A DNA stretch of 64,000 nt, from NCBI GenBank assembly GCA_963734595.1, contig CAVTHV010000037.1, forward strand, positions 124,001 through 188,000. The letters run 5' to 3'. Source of the DNA: CAKKQX01 sp963734595 (lineage in GTDB: Bacteria; Pseudomonadota; Gammaproteobacteria; Burkholderiales; SG8-41). This document shows, one piece after another, positions 1-8,727 of the stretch. Below the pieces are notes generated by a model, which saw only the letters and a program-made list of their open reading frames with translations, did no database searches and was not told the origin of the DNA. The position numbers were made by a program, and so were the translations under genes. The stretch's first letter is position 1; every line of letters begins with the position of its first letter.

Positions 1-9
1 TGCTTTCAT
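1..9 (-). CDS. First codons of a gene running off the left edge
   Basis: Only three codons (ATG AAA GCA on the minus strand) lie inside the window. They are supported by a purine-rich Shine-Dalgarno stretch (AGGAGAGGGAAAG) directly upstream and by the same orientation as the sHdr island. The product cannot be named. Confidence 0.4.
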
Positions 10-96
10 CTTTCCCTCTCCTATGCGTATGGAACACTGCCTTGAACTGAGCAGACTTTCTTCCTCTTTTATTTTTTAAAACCGTTTGCCGCTTTT

Positions 97-699
97 CTAA
101 ATGAACAGGCTGACGTCGGAGTCCTTTGCCATCGGCAGGAAGGTCGCCGCGCCGCAATATTCCTTGACCTCCGGAATGAAATCGTCCTTGCTGTAGCCGA
201 ACAGATCCACCGTCATCTGGCAGGCGATCATGTTGACGCCGGCCTCGAGCGCAAGGTCGCGCAACTCCCCGATCTCGGCGACGCCGGCCTGCTTGATGGT
301 TTGCTTCATCAGGCCGGTCGCGAGCGACTCGAATCCGGGAATGCCCGCCTGCACCAGGTTCGGAATATTCCAGGTGATGCCGCGGAACCATTTCGGGCCG
401 AACGGCATTTTCATCGGCATCGCCGGATTGCCGAGCGGGCTGACATGCGCGTCGAGGTTTTTCTTGAGCAGGTTGAGCCCGTAGAAAGTGAAAAATATCG
501 ACACGTTCCAGCCGAGCGCAGCGGCGGTGGAAGCGAGAATGAACGGCGGATAGGCCCAGTCGAGCGTGCCCTTGGTGGCGATGATGGTCATCGACGGCGT
601 CTTGTTGGCCGCGATTTCTTCCAGCTTTTTCGGCAGCAGCTCGTCGAGCCGCTTGTTGATGAGCTCGTCGATGCGGCTGAGCTCGAACATTTCCGACAT
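97..699 (-). CDS. dsrE3A: DsrE-family sulfurtransferase, DsrE3A-like
   Basis: A 200-residue cytoplasmic DsrE/DsrF/DrsH-like protein. Such proteins accept and pass on persulfide sulfur between rhodanese/TusA and the sHdr complex. The candidate sulfur-carrying cysteine is Cys160 in the segment ACQMTVDLFGY; a second cysteine lies at about 182. The start is the ATG at 699, preceded by AGGAGG; an upstream in-frame ATG at 753 has no such site. Its own promoter and palindrome (818-853) separate it from lipS2, so it may be transcribed independently of the rest of the island. The role is inferred from family and context; the exact DsrE subtype would need a tree. Confidence 0.85.
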   Translation of the reverse strand: MSEMFELSRIDELINKRLDELLPKKLEEIAANKTPSMTIIATKGTLDWAYPPFILASTAAALGWNVSIFFTFYGLNLLKKNLDAHVSPLGNPAMPMKMPFGPKWFRGITWNIPNLVQAGIPGFESLATGLMKQTIKQAGVAEIGELRDLALEAGVNMIACQMTVDLFGYSKDDFIPEVKEYCGAATFLPMAKDSDVSLFI

Positions 700-811
700 G
701 TACCCCTCCTGAAGATTAACTTGCGCGAAACGCCGGTGTCCTGCGCCCCGCACTTGATCACGTTGTACGCGATTCGATCTGACCGCGTTTTATTGCATTA
801 CTGCGTAATTT

Positions 812-853
812 TTCGACAGTATAGACGCGAATTAAGCATATTGAAATATGCTT
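812..853 (-). promoter_or_regulatory. Promoter with perfect palindrome upstream of dsrE3A
   Basis: On the minus strand a -10-like TATACT (818-823) follows a weak TTTCAA -35 at 17-base spacing. The -35 overlaps a perfect inverted repeat AAGCATATTGAAATATGCTT (834-853, 8-base arms, 4-base centre). This geometry suits a repressor such as the ArsR-family sHdrR/SoxR proteins known to control such clusters. No regulator gene of that family is in the window. Confidence 0.5.
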
Positions 854-941
854 ATGCTATAAAAACAACACCTTGCACGCAAACAAATAAACCGTTATAA
901 TTCAATGCACTATAGATGCTGAGCGCGCGGCGGAGCCGCCA

Positions 942-2072
942 TCAAAGCCCGGCCCGGACATTTTCGCCACGCATCTGGCGCCGGATCTTCTCCACATCCC
1001 GGCGCTTGAGCGCGAACGGAAAAGACAGGATATCGGTCGGGCTGGAGTCGCCGTAGGGACGGTTGCAGGCGGAGACATCGTCGGCCTTGCCGGGACAGCC
1101 CGAAGTCTGGAATGGCGTGCCGGCAGCGATCAGGGCTTCGAGCTTATCTTCCGCGACGCCGAAATCGATCACGCGGCCCTGCTCGTCGAACAGCATGTCG
1201 CGGAAATGCCCGCCGGCATAATCGATGATGTAGCGCGCGAGCTGCACGCGGCGCCACTGGCCGCGGTCGACCGCCGGCCAGTCTTCCATCAGCGAGCCGC
1301 GCTCGGGAAAGAACGCGAACATGTGGTTGTGTCCGCCCAGGTCGCGGATTTTCTGCGCGACTTCCAGGATCTCGCGTTCGGTCTCGCCCATGCCGCCGAT
1401 CAGGTGCGCGCCGAATTTCTCCGGCCCGAAGATTTCGGCCGCCCACTCGATCGCGCGCCAGTAGTGCTCGTACTTGTGCGGGCTGTCCACGCCCTTGCCG
1501 CGCGTGCGCTCGAAAATCTCCGGCGTCACCGCGTCGAGCGCGACGGTGAAGATATCGGCCCCGATGTCGCGCATGCGGATCAGGTCGTCCTTTTCCAGCG
1601 TGGTCGGGTTGGACAGGATCGATACCGGCACCTGCGGCACCGCGCGCACCCACTTCTCGAGCAGCACGAACGTGTCGGCATTCGAGTTCGGGTGCGTGAT
1701 CATCGAGATGCACATGCGCTGGAACTGGCCCTTGTCGGCCCCGGCCTTGACGCGTTCGATCACCTCGTCATAGCGCGCGGTCGGCCAGTCGACGCGGATG
1801 AAGTTGCGGTCGGCGTAGTCGCGCGCCTCCTCGCGGTGGCGCGCGAGCCCGCAGTAGGCGCAGTTGGCGCGGCAGCCTTCGGGATAGGTGACGAGCAGAT
1901 TCAGGCAATGCGTGCACGAGGTGCGGTGCATCTTGCCCGCCACCAGCCCCAGCGTGATCGCCGCCGCCGTGCTCATCTGCACGTATTCAGGCGAACGCAT
2001 CTCCGGCGTTTTGACGTGGTAGTCGGGCCGGTAGAAGCGGATAGGCTGTATCTTGTCTGCAACGGTATCCAT
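942..2072 (-). CDS. lipS2: Radical SAM lipoyl synthase component LipS2
   Basis: A 376-residue radical SAM protein. The SAM cluster motif is C67-x3-C71-x2-C74, preceded by a CxxC pair at 53/56 and followed by a C-terminal Cys motif (TSGCPGK). In the sHdr-linked lipoate pathway LipS1 and LipS2 together insert two sulfurs into octanoylated LbpA. The assignment rests on the domain plus co-location with lipS1, slpl(AB), lipT and two lbpA genes; on sequence alone it could be called only a biotin/lipoyl-synthase-like radical SAM enzyme. It lies 13 bases downstream of the GlcG-like gene and closes the main operon. Confidence 0.85.
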   Translation of the reverse strand: MDTVADKIQPIRFYRPDYHVKTPEMRSPEYVQMSTAAAITLGLVAGKMHRTSCTHCLNLLVTYPEGCRANCAYCGLARHREEARDYADRNFIRVDWPTARYDEVIERVKAGADKGQFQRMCISMITHPNSNADTFVLLEKWVRAVPQVPVSILSNPTTLEKDDLIRMRDIGADIFTVALDAVTPEIFERTRGKGVDSPHKYEHYWRAIEWAAEIFGPEKFGAHLIGGMGETEREILEVAQKIRDLGGHNHMFAFFPERGSLMEDWPAVDRGQWRRVQLARYIIDYAGGHFRDMLFDEQGRVIDFGVAEDKLEALIAAGTPFQTSGCPGKADDVSACNRPYGDSSPTDILSFPFALKRRDVEKIRRQMRGENVRAGL

Positions 2073-2085
2073 GAGTTTCCCTGGT

Positions 2086-2604
2086 CTAAAAATCGATGCT
2101 GTCCTGGATCGCGGCGATGCCGGCCTTGGCGCATACTTCGTCGCGGTCGCCGCCCGGCGCGCCGGAAACGCCGATGCCGCCCAGCAGCGAGCCGCCGCCT
2201 TCGATCATGAGGCCGCCGGCCACGGCCGCGACGCGCGGGCGCTGACGGATGGCGCTCTGCGGCATGCCGGGCCGGGTGACTTTTTCCAGCTCGTCCGTGT
2301 TCGTGCGGAACGACACCGCAGTCCACGCCTTGTCCGCCGCCATGCGCAGCGTGTGGGTGCCGGCATAGCGGTCGCGCAGCATGACCTGCACGATGCCGCT
2401 GCGGTCCACCACGGCGACCGTCACCTGGAAGCCGTCGTTGCGGCATTTCCCGAGCGCCGCCTGCGCCGCTTTCAGCGCCGTCTCCGGCGTCATCATTTTC
2501 ACCGTGTACGTCGGGTCCTGCGCCTGCGCCGCGCTCATGCCCAGGCCGATGGCCAGGGCGCAGGCCAGCGCATGGCTGGCCACTTGCGAATGTCTTCGCG
2601 TCAT
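2086..2604 (-). CDS. Exported GlcG/HbpS-family (DUF336) protein
   Basis: A 172-residue protein with an N-terminal signal peptide ending near AQAQD (about residue 29). The mature part is a GlcG/HbpS-like fold with the glycine-rich stretch GGLMIEGGGSLLGGIGVSG. Family members bind haem or small ligands and often serve as periplasmic accessory proteins. The start overlaps the stop of the preceding lipoprotein gene (ATGA), so the two are translationally coupled inside the lipoate-assembly operon. A role in sulfur oxidation is suggested only by position. Confidence 0.7.
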   Translation of the reverse strand: MTRRHSQVASHALACALAIGLGMSAAQAQDPTYTVKMMTPETALKAAQAALGKCRNDGFQVTVAVVDRSGIVQVMLRDRYAGTHTLRMAADKAWTAVSFRTNTDELEKVTRPGMPQSAIRQRPRVAAVAGGLMIEGGGSLLGGIGVSGAPGGDRDEVCAKAGIAAIQDSIDF

Positions 2605-2786
2605 TTCTGCTGGTCCGCCTGTTTGCGCTCCTGATCAGCCGATTGCTGCAGCACCTGCCCGACGTCCTTCGCCTTGTTCATCGTCTCGCGCTGGGTTTTC
2701 ATGATGTCGGGCGGCGGATTGTTGGTTCGGCTATCGCACGCGGCGAGCAGCAGCAAAGTGAGCACGATCAGGTAACGTCGCAGCAT
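2601..2786 (-). CDS. Small lipoprotein
   Basis: A 61-residue predicted lipoprotein. It has a short basic N-terminus, a hydrophobic core and the lipobox LLAAC with Cys17, followed by a polar, Gln/Lys-rich tail of about 40 residues. It overlaps the end of lipT by 19 bases and the start of the GlcG-like gene by four, so it is embedded in the operon. No function is known to me. Size and lipobox suggest a membrane-tethered partner of the GlcG-like protein. Confidence 0.65.
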   Translation of the reverse strand: MLRRYLIVLTLLLLAACDSRTNNPPPDIMKTQRETMNKAKDVGQVLQQSADQERKQADQQK

Positions 2787-3862
2787 GTGGCCTCCTCGGT
2801 AAAGTATTCAGGAAATGCGATCCAGCCCCGGCGGTGCACGGCGTCGCTGCTCGCGGCAGGGGTATGCCATGCCTGTTCGAGCTCGCGCCGCCGCTCGACC
2901 GCGCGCGCGAGCGACTCCTCGAACTGCTCGCGAAGGTCTTGCTCGTAATCCGCGAGCGCGTGCTCGTCGCCCTCGCGCAGCAGCGCCTGCGCCGCCTGTG
3001 CCGCGCGCTCGCCGGAAACCACGGCGGCGGCAATGCCGGCGCCGGTAATCGGATGCGTGAGTCCCGCCGCGTCGCCCGCGAACAGGATGTTGTCGTGAGT
3101 CAGCCGCCGGCGCAGGCCGCCGACCGGGATCGCGCCGCCGGTGCGGAACAGGATCTCGCTGCCCACCCGGTGCTCGGCGACGAGCTGCCGGTGCAGCGCA
3201 TCGAGCGGCGATTTCATGTCGGATTCGAAACGCGGGTCCATGCCGAGACCGAGATTCGCGCAGCGCCCCTTCGGGAACAGCCAGGCATAGCCGCCCGGAT
3301 AGTCCTGCGACAGCCAGATATCGGTTGCCGCATAGGGCGCGGTCAGCGGCACTGTGTATTGCCGCGTGTTGACCGTGGCAAGACGCGGCAGGCCGAGACG
3401 CGCGGCCACGGTCGAATGCGGACCGTCCGCGGCGACCAGCAGGCGGTAGCGGATCTGCTGCGCGCCGTGCGGAGTCCGGATCACGGCGCTTGACTGTCGC
3501 GCATCGAGTTCCGTCATGCTGCTGTCGACATGGATCGTCGCGCCCGCCAGCGCGGCGCTGTGCGCCAGCGCCTGGTCGAAAGCCGCGCGGTCCACCATCA
3601 GGCCCGCAAAAGGTGTGGCGACCGCCGCGCCCGACGGCAGCATGCTGTTCATGCCGGAAATTTTCTGCAGCAGCACGCCGGGCGGCTGGGCCTGGCGCGA
3701 CAAGGGCAGCGGAATGAACTCGGCGCACTGCACCGGCACGCCGATTGTTTTCTTCTTGTCTACCGCTACGACGGCGAGGCCCAGGCGCGCCGCGGCCGCG
3801 GCAGCCGCACCGCCGGCGGGGCCCAGGCCGATCACCAGCACATCGCAGGCGACGGTGTTCAT
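2768..3862 (-). CDS. lipT: FAD-dependent oxidoreductase LipT (geranylgeranyl-reductase-like)
   Basis: A 364-residue flavoprotein with an N-terminal FAD motif (GLGPAGGAAAAAAA, from about residue 12), a second motif around DGPHSTVAARLG, and FAGDAAGLTHPITGAGI near the C-terminus, typical of the geranylgeranyl reductase/digeranylglycerophospholipid reductase family. In sHdr loci this gene accompanies lipS1/lipS2 and is called lipT; it is thought to serve the lipoyl synthase as an electron-transfer partner. The start overlaps the ligase gene stop (ATGA). Confidence 0.8.
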   Translation of the reverse strand: MNTVACDVLVIGLGPAGGAAAAAAARLGLAVVAVDKKKTIGVPVQCAEFIPLPLSRQAQPPGVLLQKISGMNSMLPSGAAVATPFAGLMVDRAAFDQALAHSAALAGATIHVDSSMTELDARQSSAVIRTPHGAQQIRYRLLVAADGPHSTVAARLGLPRLATVNTRQYTVPLTAPYAATDIWLSQDYPGGYAWLFPKGRCANLGLGMDPRFESDMKSPLDALHRQLVAEHRVGSEILFRTGGAIPVGGLRRRLTHDNILFAGDAAGLTHPITGAGIAAAVVSGERAAQAAQALLREGDEHALADYEQDLREQFEESLARAVERRRELEQAWHTPAASSDAVHRRGWIAFPEYFTEEATCCDVT

Positions 3863-4940
3863 GAATTCTGCGCCAGCAGCGGCTGGCCGAGCGCGAGCCG
3901 CACCACGGTGACGAAATCGTCCGGCGTCAGCGACAGCATATCGACCTGGCGGGCAGCGAAAAAAGCGCGGATGCGCGACTCCAGCTTGTCGGCCGGGGTG
4001 TCGCGCAGCGCCGCCTCGAGATCGGCGATGCAGCGGCGCGGGCTCACGAAAATATCGCCGGTGAACCAGACCTGCCGGATGCTCCGGGTCAGCGTGTCGA
4101 AACTGACCGCGGCGCGCAGCAGCCCGCCGGGAAACTTCTGCACCGCTTCCACAATGGGCATGCCGCCCGCCGGGCGCGACACGAGACCGACCCAGTCGGC
4201 CGTGTCGATCTCGCGCAGCGCGACCTGGTAGCGCGCATGCTCGGAGAGCGTCAATTCATCCTCATGGAATTCGACGTCGAATTCGTTTTCGAACGCCTCG
4301 ATGAGATTGGCCCTGATCCGGCCGACATCGGGCTGGCGGCCCAGCAATTCCGTGAGGTTGGCCACCCGCTCGCGCGCCGAGGCGATCGCCTTGTCGGAGA
4401 GTTTTTCCGCCGGGATGCGCAGCACGCGCAGCATTTTCGCGATGTCGAAATCGACCAGCAGCGTGCCCTGGAACAAGCAGCGCGTCGCCGTCGAACGCGC
4501 CGCCGGTGCCGGAAATCTTGCGGCCGTCGACTTCGATGTCGTTGCGCGGACGGTAGCGCGCATCGACGCCGAGCGCGCTGATCGCGGTGGCCGCGGCATG
4601 ACAGATGCGCCGCGAGATCGCCTGCATGTCGGAGGTGCCGACATCGCGCTTGTGCAGATACAGTTCCCAGCCGATCTGGGTTTCGTCGAAATAGATCGCG
4701 CCGCCGCCGGTGATGCGGCGCTGCACCGCGATGTTGTTCGCCCTGCAGTAGTCGAGATTGAGTTCCTGTTCGGCGCTCTGGTGATAGCCGAGCAGCGCGC
4801 GAGGGCATGAAGCGCAGGAACCGGAGCGTGCTCGGCACCTCGTCGGCCTGGCGCGCTTCGAGCAGCGCGCGGTTCAGCGCGATGTTCTGCGCCGCAGGGC
4901 GCAGCCCGGTATCGATGACGCACTCTCGCCAGGATTCCAT
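3859..4940 (-). CDS. slpl(AB): Lipoate-protein ligase for LbpA, sLpl(AB); two frameshifts
   Basis: Reading across three frames restores one lipoate/octanoate ligase. Its N-terminus begins MESWRECVIDTG. The middle holds the ligase signatures RRITGGGAIYF and DIEVDGRKISGTGGA. The C-terminal accessory domain ends in ALGQPLLAQNS. The frame changes near 4806 (extra base at TCG-C-GCG) and near 4477 (extra T at CTGCTTG). sHdr-associated sLpl(AB) enzymes specifically lipoylate LbpA instead of the 2-oxoacid dehydrogenases. The ATG at 4940 follows the lipS1 stop by 8 bases; an overlapping TTG at the stop is an alternative start. The frameshifts look like assembly errors. Confidence 0.8.
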
Positions 4941-4948
4941 AATACAAA

Positions 4949-6094
4949 TCAACGCACTACGATTCGGTATTCCGGACAACCCGCCGGCTGCGCCGGCGCC
5001 GGTCGCGCGCTGCGTTCGCGCGCGATGACGCGCGCCGGTCGATCGCGCAGCCCCGCGCTGCTGTCGAGCGCCAGCACCTCGTCGCCGACCGCGATCGAGC
5101 AGCACGCCGGCGTCACGCGCACTTCGCGCCCAAGCCGCGCCGCGAGTTCGACCATGCCGTCGGCCGGATGCGCGATGCCGTTCAGCCCCGCCATCACCGC
5201 GTACGCGTCGATCTGCGCCTTGGCCATGCCGGCGGGACGCGCACAGCCCAGCAGCAGCGGAATGTCGGGCAGCGCCGCGCGTGCATCGATGAAGAAACCG
5301 CCCGACCTGACGCGTATCGGGCGTCACGAACGGCCGCGCTGGCGGCGCATAGAACGGCATCACCACCACCAGCACCAGCGCTGCGGGCTGGTGGCGCGCC
5401 GACGATTTCGAGCGCGTTCCACTCGCCGAGCATGCGGCCATAGTGCAGGCCGATCACGATGTGCGGCACGACTTTCATCGAGGTCGCGGTCAGGCATTCG
5501 AGCGAGCGCTCGAAGTCGGCGACGCTGCGCTTCAGGTGATAGACCTGCGAGATGGTGTCCTGCGCGCCGATCACGTCCATCATCGCCGCGTCGATGCCGG
5601 AATCCTCCATGCGCCGCGCGATGTCCGCGTCGACCAGCGCGGTGTGCATGGCGATCTTGAACGCCGGGAATGCATCCTTGATGCGACGGATGGTCGGATA
5701 GAACGCGTCGTACTCGACCTCGTTGCGCTGATTGGAGCCGCCGGTGAGCAGCATGCCCTGCGCGCCGCTGTCGATCTGCCCGTTGACGACGCGCCACAGC
5801 TCGTCCGGCGTGCGCGCCGGGATCATCGGCTCGAGGATCTTCGCCTTGCAGTGGTCGCACGCGAGCTTGCAGTCGCCGCCGGTGATCGAAACGGCCGGCC
5901 ACGCGCTCTTGCCGCAGCCCGCCAGTTCGGAGGTCGCGTAGGCCTTGAAAGTCGGCGTATAGAAATTGATGCGGCCGGCGTGCCCGCCCTCCGCGCGCGC
6001 GTGACGGCGCGCGCAGCGACGCGACCAGCGGCGCATCGAGTTCAACGCCGTCCAGCGGCTCGATCTGCCCGGCAATGTCCAGCCAGTCGCTCAT
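4949..6094 (-). CDS. lipS1: Radical SAM lipoyl synthase component LipS1; three frameshifts
   Basis: Three single-base insertions (near 6005, 5400 and 5312) split this gene. When spliced it encodes a radical SAM protein starting MSDWLDIAGQIEP. The middle contains the C-x3-C-x2-C cluster CKLACDHCKAK and conserved TGGSNQRNEVEYDAF. The C-terminus ends CPEYRIVVR. LipS1 acts with LipS2 in the two-protein lipoyl synthase of the sHdr-LbpA system. The fragments join smoothly in order with no missing segment, so an intact gene with sequence errors is the best reading. Confidence 0.8.
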
Positions 6095-6161
6095 GCCCGG
6101 TTTCGCCCTGTCAGCGGCAGGAAGCAGAACAGCCGGCGCGTCCATGCCGTTTCGTTCACGC

Positions 6162-6607
6162 TCAGCCGCCGCAACCCGCGAACCCGTCGGCATTCATTTT
6201 CGCTTCGAATGCCGCGGCCACCGCGCCGCCCGTGACCAGTCGCTGCCGAGTCCGCGTCCCAGTTCGAGGGCTTCAGTTTCACCATCCAGCCGGAGCCATA
6301 GGGATCGGAATTGATGGTGCCGGGGCTGGACGTCACCGCGTCGTTGATCGCGACCACCTCGCCCGATACCGGCGACTTTCACCGGGCCCACCCATTTGCC
6401 GGATTCGACGGTCACCGCCGACTTGTTCTGCTCGACGCTGCGGCCGACCTTCTTCGGCGTGCACGACACGATCTGCCCGGCGAGCGCGGCGGCATAGGTG
6501 GTCATGCCGATGGTCACGGTGCCGTCGCCTTCGCGCCGCGCCCACACGTTGTTTTCGACGTTGTAGTAGAGATCGTCCGGAATGTTGCAGCCTTTGACTG
6601 ATGCCAT
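6162..6607 (-). CDS. lbpA1: Lipoate-binding protein LbpA1 (GcvH-like); two frameshifts
   Basis: A protein of about 148 residues in the GcvH fold. Lys71 in the context ESGKWVGPVK is the lipoylation site. LbpA carries sulfur-bound intermediates for the sHdr complex and is distinct from the glycine-cleavage H protein. Frame changes near 6376 (GGGCGAG for GGCGAG) and near 6239 (extra A in GCGACTGG) must be repaired. The restored C-terminus, ending ADGFAGCGG, keeps the usual length. The ATG at 6607 follows GGGGG. Confidence 0.82.
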
Positions 6608-6617
6608 GATGCCCCCG

Positions 6618-6733
6618 TTTAAATGGACAGGATTGACAGGATTCCGGATCACAGATACTTGAAGCGTCTTGTTACCGAGATCGTCATTCTAATCCTGCTC
6701 GTCCTGTTGAACCCTGTAAATCCCGTCTATTGA
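6618..6733 (-). repeat. Inverted-repeat element 1, unit GACAGGATT
   Basis: The left arm carries two tandem copies of the 9-mer GACAGGATT (6626-6643). The right arm (6691-6727) carries about four degenerate copies on the other strand (AATCCTGCT, CGTCCTGTT, AACCCTGTA, AATCCCGTC). It fills almost the whole gap between dsrE and lbpA1. A related single arm (AATCCTGTCTATC) lies at 9633-9645, at the shdr-hyp/shdrC2 junction. Confidence 0.75.
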
Positions 6734-6736
6734 TGT

Positions 6737-7132
6737 TCAAAAAAACAGAGCCTTGTCGCAGCTCAGAATCAGGTCCGCCAGCACGCCGCCGCTCGAAATC
6801 TCGTCGACTTCGTCGATCACGCTCGTGACCTCCATCTCGTAGCCGGGCAGCGCCGGCCGGCACAGATACAGTTTGGCGCCGGCGGCCTTGGCGTCACGCA
6901 TGAACTCGATTATTTTCTTGCCGCCGTCCATCGCCGTCAAATTCTCCGGCACGCCCTTCTGGCACAGCTTGACGCCTTCCATGGTGAAAAAGATTTTGAC
7001 CTCGGCATCCATCGAGGCCAGGATCGCCGCCATGAAAAACGGGGTGGCGCAGCGCTGCGGCGTCGACGGCCCGCTGGTCATCACGATGACCACCGATTTC
7101 GCTTCGTTGTCGAGATAATGCTGTTCGGCCAT
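6737..7132 (-). CDS. DsrE-family protein, DsrE3B-like
   Basis: A 131-residue DsrE-like protein beginning MAEQHYLDNEAKSVVIV, with the family's N-terminal beta-alpha fold (TSGPSTPQRCATPFFMA). Cysteines lie in QRC, LCQKG, LCRPAL and ILSCD near the C-terminus. It is smaller than the dsrE3A product and lacks its Cys-Gln-Met motif. It sits between the two lbpA genes, so it may feed sulfur to them or scaffold them. The specific role is not known to me. Confidence 0.75.
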   Translation of the reverse strand: MAEQHYLDNEAKSVVIVMTSGPSTPQRCATPFFMAAILASMDAEVKIFFTMEGVKLCQKGVPENLTAMDGGKKIIEFMRDAKAAGAKLYLCRPALPGYEMEVTSVIDEVDEISSGGVLADLILSCDKALFF

Positions 7133-7146
7133 TTCAGTATAAATGC

Positions 7147-7223
7147 GTGATTAAGTGATTGAGTAATTCAGTAATTACATCTAGAGGCGTCGAAATCACT
7201 TAATCACTCAATAACTCAATCAC
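7147..7223 (-). repeat. Inverted-repeat element 2, unit GTGATTAA
   Basis: Four tandem 8-mers on the plus strand (GTGATTAA, GTGATTGA, GTAATTCA, GTAATTAC; 7147-7178) face a matching inverted array (AAATCAC, TTAATCAC, TCAATAAC, TCAATCAC; 7193-7223) across a 14-base spacer. It lies between lbpA2 and dsrE. It is strongly AT-rich against GC-rich surroundings and could fold into a long imperfect hairpin in the operon mRNA. Confidence 0.8.
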
Positions 7224-7256
7224 GGATTCTTCCACATACTTGCCCGCAACCCTCTG

Positions 7257-7697
7257 CTACAGCCGCTTGCACTCGATGCCGTCGCGCCGGCAGCGCTCGC
7301 TGTAGCCGGCATAGGCCGCGTCGCCGGTGACGAGCACGGCCAGCGCCTCCGGCACCGTTTTCGCCGGGCGCACGCACGCGATCCACGCATCGTACGGCTG
7401 GATATTGAGCAGCGCCGGGTTGTCCAGCACCTCGTGATTGGCGCTGTCGATGATGCAGTCGAACAGGTTGGGCACCGGCCCCGCCCATTTGCCGCTCTCG
7501 ATGGTGGCGACCGGCTTGCCCGCCGGGCGCAGCGTGCCCGGCCTTCTGACCCGCACGTGCAGGATTTTCCCGGCGATGGTCTGCGAAATATCGGTCATGC
7601 CCACGGCGAGCGTGCCGTCGTCCTCGACGCGCACCCAGATCTGGTATTGATCGTCATAGTAGAGCTCGGGGCGGAACTCGCAGCCGTTGCATTCCAT
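7257..7697 (-). CDS. lbpA2: Lipoate-binding protein LbpA2 (GcvH-like)
   Basis: A 146-residue GcvH-fold protein, intact in the assembly. Lys70 in TIESGKWAGPVP is the expected lipoyl attachment site. The N-terminus has a CxxC (MECNGCEF), and a further Cys pair near the C-terminus (ERCRRDGIECKRL) is not part of the GcvH core. It lies directly downstream of shdrB2, the standard position for the carrier protein used by the sHdr complex. It is clearly diverged from LbpA1, so the two may have different partners. Confidence 0.88.
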   Translation of the reverse strand: MECNGCEFRPELYYDDQYQIWVRVEDDGTLAVGMTDISQTIAGKILHVRVRRPGTLRPAGKPVATIESGKWAGPVPNLFDCIIDSANHEVLDNPALLNIQPYDAWIACVRPAKTVPEALAVLVTGDAAYAGYSERCRRDGIECKRL

Positions 7698-7698
7698 T

Positions 7699-7788
7699 GT
7701 CGGGATGGGTCAGGGAATCGGGATTCGGGATGCGCAGTATAGCCGACGATCCGTTGCCCGCCGAACCCTGAATCCCGGATCCTCGCTT
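7699..7788 (-). repeat. Inverted-repeat element 3, unit GAATCGGGATTCGGGA-like
   Basis: The left arm at about 7707-7731 (tandem GGGAATC / GGGATTC / GGGAT units) is matched in reverse by ACCCTGAATCCCGGATCC at about 7765-7782. It occupies the gap between lbpA2 and shdrB2 completely. Confidence 0.65.
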
Positions 7789-8700
7789 TCAAATCACGCC
7801 CTTCTCGTGCAGAAAGTCCAGCGAATCCGAAATGTTCTCGTGTATCGCCAGCTTCCTCGCCGACAACCCCAGCGCCAAACCCAGCAGTTGCGTGAAGTAG
7901 AGAATCTTGACGCCGGTCTTGATGCCGAACTGGGTTTCGGCGCGGATCTGGTGCATTTCGAGGCCGGAATGGCAGGTCGGGCATTCGGTGGCGATCACCT
8001 CGGCGCCGGCCTCTTCCGCGGCCTGCAGGATATTGAGCACGAGCTGGGTCGAAGTGTCGGAATCGGAAAGCGTGTGCGCGCCGCCGCAGCACGCGGTCTT
8101 GAGCGGGAAATCGACATTGACCGCGCCCGCCGCCGCGAGCAGGTCGTCCATGAAATGCGGCTTGTACGTCGATTCCGAGCCCGGCCCCTGGTCTTTCTCG
8201 GGGAAAATCTGGCGCGGCCGCGTGTACATGCAGCCGTAGTAGTTGGCGATCTTGATGCCATTGAGGCTCTTGCCGATGCGCTGCTTGACGCCTTCGGGCC
8301 CGAGTTCCTCCATCAGCCATTCGAGCAGATGGACGGTGCGCACATCGCCCTTGTAGACCGGGTCGCCGGATTTGGCGGCGAGGTCCTGCACCGTCTGCAT
8401 CGCCGCGGGCGAGGTCGCGCATTCGTATTCGGCTTTCTTGAGATTGTGATAGCAGCCGTTGCACGGCGCCATCACCGTGTCGATGCCCATTTGCTGCGAG
8501 GCGATCGCCATGTTGCGCGCCGACATGTAGGTCTGCAGCATCGGATGGATGTTCTTCACCTCCATCGCGCCGCAGCAGTTCCAGTCGGCGAGGTTCTCCA
8601 TCTCGAGGTCGAGCGCCTTGACCAGCGCGCGCGTCGAGCGGTCGTACGGCCCGCCCGAACCTTCGAGCGCGCAACCGGGGTAATAAGCTACTTTAGCCAT
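7789..8700 (-). CDS. shdrB2: sHdrB2, CCG-domain heterodisulfide-reductase-like subunit
   Basis: A 303-residue HdrB-family protein with two CCG (Cys-Cys-Gly) domains: the first has DWNCCGAM followed by APCNGC, the second TACCGGAHT followed by ECPTCHS. In HdrB these ligate the noncubane 4Fe-4S clusters of the disulfide-processing site. It belongs to the sHdr complex, which works in the oxidative direction in sulfur oxidisers. The start is ATG at 8700. The gap to shdrC2 holds a repeat element. No frameshift was seen. Confidence 0.9.
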   Translation of the reverse strand: MAKVAYYPGCALEGSGGPYDRSTRALVKALDLEMENLADWNCCGAMEVKNIHPMLQTYMSARNMAIASQQMGIDTVMAPCNGCYHNLKKAEYECATSPAAMQTVQDLAAKSGDPVYKGDVRTVHLLEWLMEELGPEGVKQRIGKSLNGIKIANYYGCMYTRPRQIFPEKDQGPGSESTYKPHFMDDLLAAAGAVNVDFPLKTACCGGAHTLSDSDTSTQLVLNILQAAEEAGAEVIATECPTCHSGLEMHQIRAETQFGIKTGVKILYFTQLLGLALGLSARKLAIHENISDSLDFLHEKGVI

Positions 8701-8727
8701 GTTTTAATCCAAAAAATCTAAAAGCCT

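Noticed and set aside
6162..7697. LbpA genes as glycine-cleavage H proteins
   Set aside because: No gcvT or gcvP is nearby, and both sit between sHdr subunits and dedicated lipoate-assembly genes.
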